Source: Leucocoprinus leucothites (lineage: Eukaryota; Basidiomycota; Agaricomycetes; Agaricales; Agaricaceae). From it: DNA of 64,000 nucleotides. Positions 49,590 through 60,403 of the stretch are shown one piece after another. The stretch is taken from positions 992,001-1,056,000 of the forward strand of contig JAACJO010000005.1 of assembly GCA_013368445.1 (NCBI GenBank), read 5' to 3'. Numbering within the stretch: position 1 is the stretch's first letter; every line of letters begins with the position of its first letter. The notes below the pieces were generated by a model. The model worked only from the letters and a program-made list of their open reading frames with translations, did not search any database and was not told the origin of the DNA. Made by a program: the position numbers and the translations under genes.

Positions 49590-51723
49590 ATGACAAGAGA
49601 CAAAGCAGCCGAACTAGTTCCTGAAGTTCCTCCAGCTGAACAACACGAGGATGAAGAACAAACTGATTCGGAAGATGATGTACAGGATCTGAACCAGGCT
49701 GCGGGATCTTCGACCAGTGCCGGCACTTCCACCAGCAAGAAAAAGAAAAAGAAGAGGTCAAAGGTGTCGAAGGCCCTCGGTGCGCTAACAGGCAAGTCGG
49801 GAATCCCGGATGAGCTCGTGAATGAGGTTCTGGACAAAGTCAAGGCGGAAGGAAGTGTCCCGGAGGAGGATTTGACGGTGGAGAATATCAGGGAGGCGCT
49901 GAAGCAGCTGAAGATCATGGATGTTGTGCAGGGTAAAGCTGGGATTGGAGGAATAAACAGGAAAGATATGGGCGAGCATAAGGTGACTGTTACCTGCCAG
50001 TGTCCTGGGGTTACTTACGTACTAATATGCATTTTCTGTGCCTAGTTCTGGGGAACACAGCCTGTGCCTCAACCAGGTCTGTATGTCTTGCTTTTCTATG
50101 ATATACAAGCATCCCATAACTCCGTATTTTTGTACTGTTAGGCGAAGGCCCCCCGATTGATGATGGGTATATTGAGCCTTCGAGGCCAGTAGAAGAGGTT
50201 CGTCAGGAGCCTTATCCTCTGCACAAGGATTTCGAATGGAGCATTTTGGATATTAGTGACCCTAGCCAAGTTCGTACTTCCTTAAACGCTGCAAGAGGCT
50301 TTCACTAAATTGATTTCGTTTTCAGTGTAAAGAGGTCTACGATCTATTATCGGCGAATTATGTGGAAGATGACAACGCGAGCTTCAGATTTCAATATAGC
50401 GCAGAGTTTTTGCAGTGGTACGGGGGCTATATGCTACTATACGCCCACTTGGTTGCTCACTTTTAATCCGCCCTAGGGCTCTTATGCCTCCGGGATATCA
50501 TAAAGAGTGGCATATTGGCGTTCGTGTGGTCGCGACGAAGAAGCTAGTAGCATTCATCTCAGGTGTTCCCTTGACCTTGAAAGTTCGCAAAAAGTACGTG
50601 ATAGCCACCAAACGGCTTGAGAACCTCGTTTGAAAAAACAATTCCACAGCGTAATCAATGTGACGGAGATCAACTACCTCTGCGTTCACAAACGATTGCG
50701 ATCAAAGCGTCTGGCACCTGTATTGATAAAAGAAGTAACCCGCCAAACACATCTGAAGGGTGTCTTCCAAGCGATATACACTGCTGGGGTGGTCGTCCCG
50801 ACGCCAGTATCCACATGCAGGTGTGTTGACTCGTTGATGTCGTAGACATCTCTTCTGGCTTCGATTTTCTGACAGCGGTCTCAACTCGACAGATACTTTC
50901 ACCGCTCTTTGAACGTCCCGAAGCTCGTTGACATCGGCTTCTGTTACGTACCTCGGAATATGACGCAAGCTCGCATGATCCGATTGAATGCAGTCCCGGA
51001 TTCATTATCCTTGCCAGGGATAAGGGAGATGAAGGAGAAGGATGTGCTTCAGGTCGCTCATCTTTTCACGAAGTACGCCAAACGATTTGGCATGTACCCG
51101 ATTTTCGACGTGGATGAAGTCAAGCACCATTTCCTGAGTGGGCAGGGGCAGGGTAATATTGGTGACGGTGGACCGGGAAGGCGGAAGAACCAAGTGACAT
51201 GGGCATACGTTGTTGAGGTGATCAATGTGCTGTGAGGATCAGCCGAACATTTACTGATGTATATCTTGTAGGACCCCACACCCATCTGATTACCGACTTT
51301 TTCTCATTCTATTCTTTACCTTCGACGGTCATCGGCAACAAGAAGCACCCAGTGCTTGAAGCTGCATATCTCTATTACTATGCTTGCGACATCGCATTTG
51401 AGCCCAACGCAGAGGAGGGCGGGCTCTTCAAACGCCGTTTACAGGCATTGATTACCGATGCGTTTGTTGCCGCTAATCAGGCCAAGTTCGACGTTTTCAA
51501 TGCCCTAACATTGATGGACAACGTGCTTATTCTCCAAGACCTCAAGGTTCGTGTATCCTTGCATTTCCATTGCCAGACAATACTAATGATTAACCTACAG
51601 TTCGGACCTGGGGATGGGCTCCTGAATTTCTATCTCTACAACTGGAGGACAGCTCCGCTGGCTGGCGCAAGCGCTGAAGGGGATGTTCCTGCTGGCAGGG
51701 GAGTTGGCGTTGTCATGCTATGA
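49590..51723 (+). CDS. NMT1: Glycylpeptide N-tetradecanoyltransferase (N-myristoyltransferase)
   Basis: Nine exons (49590-49982, 50046-50076, 50142-50269, 50326-50417, 50477-50593, 50650-50820, 50893-51217, 51272-51546, 51601-51723) encode about 551 residues. NMT attaches myristate to N-terminal glycine of proteins such as Arf and G-alpha subunits. After an acidic and poly-Lys N-terminus come [43 protein letters not shown], the core [20 protein letters not shown] with KEVTR (acyl-CoA site), YHRSLN-like [31 protein letters not shown] and the C-terminal [16 protein letters not shown]. The last residue is Leu, matching the C-terminal carboxylate catalyst of the family. The junction between exons 7 and 8 does not keep frame under any GT-AG pair I tried: one base appears to be missing next to 51272. 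Confidence 0.93.
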
Positions 51724-51862
51724 GGACTAGTTCATCGTCTTCATTCACTTTAATCATGTTTTATGGGATTTTAAATACTTCAAATTATGAGTTTATGGAG
51801 CGAGTGATGATAGTACATGTATTTGGTAAAAGTGACAAAATCCAAGAATCGTATAGCTTGCT

Positions 51863-53574
51863 TCACTCATCGTCACTAATCATAATCACATCGTCATCAT
51901 CATCGACACCGAAATCAGGTGTAGGGCTTCTCTCCCTTGACAGCTCTCTTTTGCTCCGGTTTGGCAGTCTTGGAACGTTTGCGCCTCCAGCACCGAGCAC
52001 AGCATTCTTTGACCCAAGTGCCTGGCCACCTGTACCCCAATGATGTGAGCTCTGCTTCCCCTCCTGTTTTTCCTTCTCTGACGACGATGCGGTTTGTGAC
52101 ATGCCAAGACTCCGACCGCTTAACGTTTGGCCTGTACCACCAAATGATTGGGGAGGAGACTGGGGTGGATTGGGTCAAAAGACATATAATGAGCATGCGA
52201 TTCAACCTACTCTTGTTCCTGACTCTGGGGAACCTGGGGGTGGCGAAGGGGGAACGTATTCTGTAATATTGAACCCAAAGAAGAGCTGGCCAAATGGAAG
52301 ATTGAGTGCGGCGGGGACTTTGGCTTCTGATTCCAGCATGTCGTTATTCACAATGCGGTGTTTGCTAAAGCAGTACGCATATAAATCGCCGAGCGGAAGC
52401 ATAAAGTCCGGAAGGGATACGCACTCGGTTCGGATAATCTTGCTCCCCTCAGATACATCCTCGGCCTTCCTATGGCTGATGCCCTTTCCTTTTGTCTTCC
52501 TACCACTCAATGTCTCTCCCTTGCCCTTGAAACTCTCCCAATGATCTCCATCCTTACTGACTGTCGTTTGATTCAAGCTCGTTCCTGCAAATGCACCAGC
52601 CATTGAAGAACCCGGCCGTGAAGAACCAGGAGAATGCGAGTTAGGATCGATCTTGAGCTTATCAGCCATAGTGGGCGGAGGAGCAGCTTTCGGTCGTTCG
52701 GGCTCGACATAGCCTACAGGTGGGGCGAAGTCGACTTCCAGATCTGTGTCTAGGATACTAATGCCTTCCCCTCCAGGTTTTGTTTCCATTACAAGAAGTC
52801 CGAAGACGATGGAATTATAGACGATCTCAATGATGTCACCCTGAGTCAGCGCCGAGAAGTTGCGCAAGGCTTGTTCAAGGCTGTCAAAGTATGGGTCACT
52901 GTGAGTGCCGACATAGGGAGGAGGGGGAGTATTATTTCACTCACACTGCTTTGGGATCTGAAATCTCCAAGAAATGTACTGTCTGGGCCTGCAACTTGAC
53001 GAACTTGCCTTTCGTTAGCTCAGTTCCGGTGATGCGAATAGGGTCCCCTTCATTGAGCCGGAGAGTTTTCATCATCCAATAAGGGAGGTGCACACAACCC
53101 TCCTCTGCAATGAACTCGAGGACACCAGCATGTGTGGAAGCAGCTGGATTAGCTGGATTTCGTAGCTGGAATGTCCATGGGCCTTCAATCTCTAGATTGG
53201 TAAGGCTTGCCAATGATGATGGAGGCATAATAACTGTTCCAGGAGTCAGAGAGACCCGAAACCTCGAAAAGAATGTGATGTACCCTTTCCACCGTAAGAA
53301 ACGTTGTCTCTTTGTCGACCCGGCATCATCGCGACGCTGTATGCTTTGAGATATTCATCGTATGATTTTGGATCCCTGCTGGTCCTCCCAGGACCGAAAG
53401 CACCTGGGAAACCACTGTTCGAGCATTAATGGCTAGTTAGGAGAGTGAGGTAGAGGCTCATACCCGGCGAGTTGGGCTAGTAGACCGTTCGGACCGTTAG
53501 GCCCACCAATCTATACAAGTTTCAGTATCATTGCTCGACGAATCTTCGAAACAACGAACAAAATCCATGTTCAT
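51863..53574 (-). CDS. UFD1: Ubiquitin fusion degradation protein 1
   Basis: A multi-exon minus-strand gene whose start ATG lies at 53574. Ufd1 pairs with Npl4 as the ubiquitin adaptor of Cdc48/p97 in ER-associated and other degradation. The spliced N-terminus reads IGGPNGPNGLLAQLAGGFPG, then SYDEYLKAYSVAMMPG, GGKVIMPPSSLASLTNLEIE, WTFQLRNP, EEGCVHLPYWMMKTLRLNEG and GTELTKGKFVKLQAQTVHFL, all characteristic of the Ufd1 double-psi barrel. The Pro/Ser-rich middle and C-terminus include SFGGTGQTLSGRS and WGTGGQALGSK, which may be Cdc48/Npl4-contact segments. The final ~20 residues are strongly acidic and Ser-rich. The acceptor CCCCAG about 80 nt after the donor near 52205 was chosen because it alone keeps the C-terminus in frame. 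Confidence 0.95.
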
Positions 53575-53760
53575 GGTACAGGATGATAGAGGAAGATGGA
53601 AGGGACAATAAGAATCAATGCTGTAATTAAGAACGCGCAATCCAGCCCGTCACAGATGTGACGTATCATTACCAATTTTGGTAACCGACGCGTCCATCAC
53701 ACTCAGGCTATTTACTTCACCGATCTTTATATCTTTTCTGTCTCCTTTTCTTCTTTGCAA

Positions 53761-55795
53761 ATGACCTCAAAAGCGCCCACACAAGCTCAACAGGGCATAA
53801 CAAAGAACCTTTCAGGATCCAATGCTGCTTTCAAGGATAAAGTACGATCTCTGCGAATATCAACTAAGATTATCAGTTCTTGACGCGTATGTAGGGAAAG
53901 CCTATGGAGCTACGGCTGTCGAACATGGTCGCCGCTAAAGGTGAGCTATTCCTTTGTCCTGGGAGGCGATAAACTTAATATTTGTTGCGTGAAGCTATCA
54001 GCGATGCTGTGCGGACGTCTCTGGGTCCTCGAGGAATGGATAAGATGGTGGGTTTCGGTCCTACCGATCGTCTATTCGTGCAAGTTGATCAAGCAAGTGG
54101 TCCTAGATCCAAACATCGAAAGGAGAGACTGTCATCACCAACGATGGTGCTACAATCCTTAAAAGTATCCAAGCTCTTCATCCTGCAGCTAAGATGGCAC
54201 GCCATTTGCTTTTCACTTAGAATGAAGTTTCTTATCTTGCCGCTAGCTCGTAGACCTTTCCGCTGCTCAAGATGTCGAGGCTGGCGATGGTACCACTTCT
54301 GTTGTTGTTCTTGCTGGAAGCTTCCTTGGGGCTGCAGAAAAGATGCTGCAAAAAGGCATCCATCCCACCATCATTGCCGAAGCTTTCCTGAAAGCCTCTG
54401 CGAAGGCTGTTGAGTATTTGACAGAAATGTCAACACCGGTGGACTTGAACGATAAGGGGGCTTTATTGCGGGCGGCTAGTACTTCCTTGAATTCTAAGGC
54501 ATGCAGTCAGAACTTCCGTACCTGCATAGACTTACCTCACCTCAGATCGTATCCCAATATTCCTCAACGCTTGCCCCCATCGCAGTGTCAGCTGTTACCC
54601 GTCTTGTCACTCCAACCTCTTCCAATGTCGACCTCCGAGATATCCGAATCGTGAGGAAGGTTGGTGGGACCATCGAAGACACGGAACTGATCGATGGCGT
54701 CGTCCTAAATCAAAACGTTGTTGTCTCTGCTGGAGGTCCCACGAGAATAGAGAAAGCCAAAATCGCCATTATCCAATTCCAACTCAGCGCACCTAAACCA
54801 GATGTGAGTATCGTCCCACCTTGTTCCACCCCGAAGATCTAATTTCACTTCAGATGGACAATACCGTTGTAATCAACGACTATCGCCAAATGGACAAAGT
54901 AATCAAGGAAGGCCGACAATATATTCTCAATCTCTGCAAACGCATCAAAAAGGCCAACTGTAACGTCCTTCTCATCCAAAAATCGATTCTCCGCGACGCA
55001 GTTGATGATATCTCTCTCAATTTCCTGAAACGTCTCAACATTCTTGTGGTGAAGGACGTTGAACGAGACGAGATCGATTTTCTGTCGAAGAGTCTTGGCT
55101 GCAAGCCCATTGCTGACATCGAGGCATTCACGGAAGATAAACTTGGTTATGCCGATCTGGTGGAGGAGACAAGCGAATCCGGTGTGAAGGTTGTGAAGAT
55201 TACAGGGATCAAGAACAGGGGAAGGACTGTTAGTGTTCTCGCCATGGGTGCCAATAACCTCGTCGTAGAAGAGTGCGAACGCAGTTTGCATGACGCCCTC
55301 TGTGTTGTTCGTTGCCTTGTGAAGAAGCGGTAAGTCCATCGATACTGGATCGGTCACCTATCTACATCCCCTTTCTAGTGCTCTCATTGGAGGCGGTGGT
55401 GCTCCTGAAATCCATGTGTCTCGATTGCTTTCGCAGTACGCGCAGACCCTCAAAGGAATGGAGGCCTATTGTATTCAAGCATACGCAGAAGCTCTTGAAG
55501 TCATTCCGACTACCTTGGCCGAAAATGCTGGTCTTAACCCCATTGCCATCGTGACAGAGCTACGAAACCGACATGCTCTTGGGGAACGTAATGCCGGAAT
55601 TAATGTCCGCAAGGTTGGTTTTATGTAGGATTCTCTCCACCGCGAGTACTCATATAAATCGCATAGGGATTAATTTCAAATATCCTAGAAGAAGATGTTG
55701 TGCAACCACTGCTTGTTTCTACGAGTGCTGTGGAGCTTGCAACAGAAACAGTTTGTCTCTTACTGAAGATAGACGATTACGTACAATCGAGATAA
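53761..55795 (+). CDS. CCT4: T-complex protein 1 subunit delta (CCT4)
   Basis: A multi-exon gene starting at the ATG at 53761. CCT4 is one of eight subunits of the cytosolic TRiC/CCT chaperonin that folds actin and tubulin. Group II chaperonin signatures are complete: [58 protein letters not shown], the ATPase motif [20 protein letters not shown], the apical-domain run [20 protein letters not shown], and the second nucleotide-binding segment [17 protein letters not shown] joined to [20 protein letters not shown]. The end is [20 protein letters not shown]. The exon after GMDKM is reached by an acceptor at the CCTAG near 54105, giving IQTSKGETV. It is divergent from UFD1 with 186 bp between start codons; both act in protein quality control. 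Confidence 0.95.
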
Positions 55796-56043
55796 GGGAT
55801 AGATCATATATTACAAGGACCGCATATGTGAAAGCACTGCTAGTTAGCATGTCTTTAAACGTGTGGGTTGAGTGTTGAGGCATTTTTGCGTACCGAAGCA
55901 TACCAGACGTCGTAGCATCAAAGGATAACGAGATGACACTACATAGAATAGCAAATCTCAAGCACCTAGAGAAAAGGAATCTGACAATACGGCATGTGCT
56001 AGGGGCCTCACGCGTTATCTGTGGCCCCACCAAACACCAGCCA

Positions 56044-57658
56044 TTATGGATGAGATTGTTGCGCCCATAAACACTCCAGTTCATCCAGTCGCTCCTGCAC
56101 GAAACTAGCGTCGTCTCCGGAGCTAACCGATCGCAACCGAGGGAATAGTTCACGGAGGTGAGTAAGGAGTGCGTAGATCTCCAGGCCATGCTCTGGGAGG
56201 CACACTGCTTCATCAAGGTTCAGCTGCTGTAGGGGAGAAAAGCTACTTGAAGCCTTTAAGCCACTCCAATCAACATGCGTCGGAGAAGCGATCATGGACT
56301 TGAGGTTCAGGTAAATTTCAAGATGGACGAGATGCTGGAGGTCGGAGAACGCAATGAGAATGTCTGCGCTGTATGAAGCCGACCATGATAGTAAGGAAAA
56401 GTGGGTAAGTCCTGGCCAAGCTCTCACAAGAGAGCAGATATCATCCTCAGTGAGTCTGTGAGGCACTACATCTGAGACCTGGAATAAAGAAAAACGTTGT
56501 ATTGGCATCTTCTTTATGAAGATAAGATGTTGATAGGTAAGTCGTGTGGCAGCCTGTAGACCGCGAAATTCCAAGCGTAGTTCCCGTGCGTCGGGGAAGG
56601 CAGAATGAAGATTCTTGAAACACCCTGCGTATGGCACAGAGTGGGGTTCATGATCGTGAAAGGCGAGGGTTACCTTCACAACGGTCGTTGATCCCACCTG
56701 ATGAAGAAAATCCCGCAAATCCTGAGCTGTACCATCCAGACGCAGGTCCTCTAGGACCAGAAAGTTGATGGGGGGTATGGATGGCTGTACTTTAGGAAGC
56801 ACAAATGCTGCAAGATCGAGTGCTAGAGATCGAAGAGATGTGAGAGGAGAAACGAAATCTATGGCACTCATGACAGTGATATTGCGGTTGGCGCACTCGT
56901 TTTGGCACGTCGCCAAGCTTCGCAAGGCTGTAAAAGAACTGAGAGCAGAGAAAACCTCCGGATGCTCAGGTCCAGTATAGCGGATTTGCTCGATCTCACA
57001 GTCGAGGACATTGAGGAGATCGAGGAGCGTCAGGATCGCACGAGGCTGGGATTTGGGAACGTGAAGATCGATGCTTCGCAAGGAATAGGACAGGAGAGGT
57101 AGTAGTAACTGTATTTGAGTAGTGGTCACCTCCGAAGAAGCAGAAAAAGAGAAATGGAGGGCCGTGAGGTTAGGAAATATTGGGTCATCCGACTTGACAC
57201 AGCTTTCAAGGAGAGGTAACATGGAGGAAAGCCAAGGACATCCGGGTTTGACTTTGAGCTTTCGAACACGGCAGAGATAGCTCCTCACTCGGCATTGAAC
57301 TAGATGATCGAGTGGCTCTAGAAGCGCCTGTCATATGGTCGGTTTGTCGTCAGCAAATCGTTCCATGAAGAGAATAGCATCGAAAACTGACCAGACTTGG
57401 TTCAGAGAACCACTCTCCCCATTCATCCTTGACACCCCCGTCCTCGACAAGAACTAAACGTGCTGGCGAGCGTGACAGATAATAAGAGTTTATCACCGCA
57501 TAGAAAGGACGTAGGGATAGCTGCTCGCGCCAGAGTATGTCTAGGGCGAGCTCAGAGATCAGGCGCGAAACAACCGCCAGTGACAGTAGAACTTTGCTAT
57601 TACACTGCAAGCCGTCAACGATAATTCTGTACCAAACATCAATCGGAAGTTCCACCAT
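56044..57658 (-). CDS. F-box / leucine-rich-repeat-like protein
   Basis: Two exons (57658-57392, 57327-56044) encode about 516 residues. The N-terminus MVELPIDVWYRIIVDGLQCN, followed by LLSLAVVSRLISELALDILW, fits a degenerate F-box. The rest has LRR-like leucine spacing (FPNLTALHFSFS, LRSIDLHVP, LRSLALDLAAF, LEDLRLDGTAQ, FPDARELRLEFRG, LQHLVHLEIYLNLK). Such proteins are numerous in Agaricomycetes and are presumed substrate receptors of SCF ubiquitin ligases. No specific substrate can be named. It is the second F-box-type gene in the window and is not closely similar to the one at 12050-13631. Confidence 0.7.
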
Positions 57659-58202
57659 GTCTGCACTAGGGTCAATGCTCTATAAGCATATTCTGAGGGC
57701 TGGCACGAAGCAGGAGAGTAGGAGTCTGGAGTTCTGGCCATCCCAAGAACCACTGCTTGGTTTGCCTTGTACATCGGTCGCGTCAGTCGGAGTTTGAAGC
57801 AAAGCAATGATCCCCGGACTTCGTAGTTGCACAACTGAAAGATGTTACAGTTGTACGGGAGGCTAGCAAGAATTCCGAGGGCAGAGATATGCCCTGGAAT
57901 ATAGTGTACATGCTCAATCCACACCTAAGTATACCGGACGGGTACTGTAATAGTACAGATTGAGCTGATTAAATTCTACGTTAAACCTGCGGTGAGATAG
58001 ACATTGTATGAAAACATAATTACTTGATGGGTAACTAGAGACAGTGGAAGACACCAAAATGGGGGTTTGACCTTTGGAGAAGTAGATTAGGGTGGGTGGA
58101 GTAGGGTGAACAGTGGATGGTGGCCAGAGGGTTGTAAGTCGGTTGAATTGAAGATATATTGGACGTTGCATTGCGTTTCAATCAAATGTAGTCGTTCGTC
58201 AG
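57659..58202. other. Intergenic region between F-box/LRR gene and mitochondrial carrier
   Basis: These 544 bp lie between the start of the F-box gene and the stop of the carrier gene, both on the minus strand. Several 60-120-codon frames are open, but none has a domain or codon pattern that supports a gene. A simple (GGTGG)-rich stretch occurs near 58085-58125. Confidence 0.45.
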
Positions 58203-59766
58203 CTAACCGTCCTCGTGAGAGTGGTATGGTGATGGTGGAAGGTTGTCGATATAGTGTGCCGTCATGTCGAAAAGTGTCCAAAGAAGACCGTGGGTTGTTA
58301 TGCTCCGGAGCGCACTGACGCCTAGGCCACGGTACAATCTTCCAATTCCTGAAACCAAAGACCTGGGGTTAGTCGGGTCAGGGCCTACAAAGCGAGGTGC
58401 GTCAGACAGGTCAAAGCGCGAAGCAGCTTATTGACTGACCGCGCACTAGTCTATGCAGTGTTTCCAGTGGTCCTCGGTATTTCTCGCCAGCTAGTGCTCT
58501 CTGTTGAATTTTTGTTTTCACGCTGAAACAGGCGTTTCAGCAGGAGATCCAGAGACACTGTCAACACTCACACGTCCAGAGGATAAATAAGAGCCCAAGA
58601 AGTAACCTATCCGAGCTCATGTTTGTAAACGTTATCGGAACTGAAGTAACAGTAAAGCCTTACACCCGAAACAGAACCGCAAACAAAAGGAACAAGAGAG
58701 GGATGAACGGGCAGCCATGAGGGCGCAGGTCCTTGTTCACCAGACCTGCTTCGCCCCAGCAGATGCCGCATTCCATCATACTCCATGAAGTACAAAGCCG
58801 TGCCTGCCGTATCGCGAACTACGTAGCCCAGAATCAGTAATCCATCATCGAACACAGGACCGGAACCAAACTTCAGAATCATAACGTACTGAAATGGAGC
58901 TTGAAGCCAGTATACAGCCCACCTAACCCATTCGCCCTGAAAATTTCTCTGACAGCTTCTGTCGTCCCAGGTGGTCGGACCAGCGAGATACCCTTCGCGG
59001 CAGCGATGCTATATTCTAGCTGTCGTCGGACCTATAGAAGGGAGAAAACCAAATGAGCTCTTCGTTGAAGGGTATTCTGGTTGTATCACTGAGGGATATA
59101 AATAACCTTCACGAGCTCAAACGCTAGTCAACAGATAAAGCGAAGCAAGGTCAGGGGCAGAACACAGATGGTGGAGCAAAACGAGGTGAGACTTACGTGC
59201 GCTCCCAAATGAGATTAGTGAACCAGACATAGCACCACTGATACCACCAGTGAGGGCAGCATCGAGGATATGTGGACGACAGAGATAGTTGTTTTCTGCA
59301 CAGTATTCCTTTGTCCGCGAGTAGATTGTAAAACTAGCAGCGCCTGGAAAATGACTTGAATAAGCGCTCCCGCAAACACCACTGTACCAAGCAACACTCA
59401 CGGACAAATGAAATCGTCATCAAGGGTATCCAAATCCCTCGATAGAAGCCCATGATACCCTCCTCTCTGTACACAAGCGCTGCGAGCCGCGGAATCGTTA
59501 TCGAGCCTTTCGTCGTCTGCAACCTGGACTTGATAGAATCGAGCTACACAGAGATCCCATAGAGAGGAAAACATCCACGCGCAGGGGACCGGTCGATGTA
59601 GCATCATGTTAGCATTGCATTTCCCATTGAGTAAGACCCGTATGGCAGGTGCAAACCAGACACATACCGGGTACCCAGCAAACGTTGATACATAGCTGGC
59701 TGAGAGAGCACATACGACAGCCTTGTTGCCTGAAAAAACGTCATATTTAAGCATACCGTGTTCCAT
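58203..59766 (-). CDS. Mitochondrial carrier family (SLC25) protein
   Basis: A multi-exon gene encoding about 330-340 residues. The three repeats of the carrier family are visible in the spliced frame: GYPLDSIKSRLQTTKGSITI, then APFELVKVRRQLEYSIAAAK, then IYPLDVVKTKIQQRALAGEK. These are the PxD/ExxK/R motifs that close each pair of transmembrane helices. Second-half signatures such as REEGIMGFYRGIWIPLM, GLGGLYTGFKLHFVRDTAGT and GRLYRGLGVSALRSITTHG follow each repeat. The protein is predicted to exchange a metabolite across the inner mitochondrial membrane. The contact-site residues do not let me name the substrate. Repeat 2 reads PFE rather than PxD. Start ATG at 59766. Confidence 0.88.
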
Positions 59767-59829
59767 TGTAACTCCTAAGGCAAAAACTCGTAACGCGTAC
59801 GGCGTAGGGCATCATTGAGCACCGCTGGG

Positions 59830-60260
59830 TCATATAAAGGGTGGTTGGGCGTCCTGTAAACAGAAAGCATGAATAAACAAGTTAGCAAGATAAAAACGAG
59901 TCTCTCTAAATAGATTCAAGCCGTAAAGAGCACCAGAGCACTCGAGCTACGACTGCCAAAGAGCAAAAAAAAATGGTAGAAAAACGAGCACGGACCTGTT
60001 TCCATCCATAGAGCGTCCTTACGGGCTGGCCCAAAGAGTCCAGCTTCGTGCACCCGGACAAGGTGTTCGAAGATAACTGCACAGAATTCAACAGCTCGAG
60101 AGAGCGACGAAAAAGAGGGAAGAACGACAAATTGAGTTACAGAAACTAAGGAGCAGGGATTAGCGCCCCAGAGTTGCCGGATTTCCGAAGGACCCTTGCA
60201 AGCCTTTGCCTTTTCCGGTATCCCCGCTGATGCTATCACACCTATTTTCTCCTCGCTCAT
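59830..60260 (-). CDS. Small protein of unknown function
   Basis: Proposed exons 60260-60147, 60076-59996 and a final exon from about 59853 yield roughly 72 residues. The first exon reads MSEEKIGVIASAGIPEKAKA, then CKGPSEIRQLWGANPCSL. The second reads LSSNTLSGCTKLDSLGQPVR and TLYGWKQ. The three cysteines and the GQPVRTLYGWK phrase look conserved rather than random, but I do not recognise the family. The last exon is uncertain. With phase-0 joining, the protein stops after DAQPPFI. A different frame there reads TPNHPLYDPAVLNDALRRTR and ends just before the carrier's ATG, so the real 3' end may differ. Confidence 0.42.
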
Positions 60261-60403
60261 GGTTTCGTCCAAGGCGGATTGACATAGATTGACACTAAGA
60301 TATATATACATGTAGCTGCACTACAATAAAGATACACGCAGTTCCTCTATTGTTCCCCATACATCCAAGAAATAGATAAATGTGAAATAGGACTAGAGAA
60401 CTC

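Noticed and set aside
52202..52210. UFD1 ending at the stop after TRVG
   Set aside because: A GTAGGT donor lies just before that stop, and the next exon supplies the Gly-rich and acidic C-terminus typical of Ufd1.
57537..58171. Several 60-120-codon frames between the F-box/LRR gene and the carrier
   Set aside because: They overlap each other on both strands, lack domains and do not splice into larger products.
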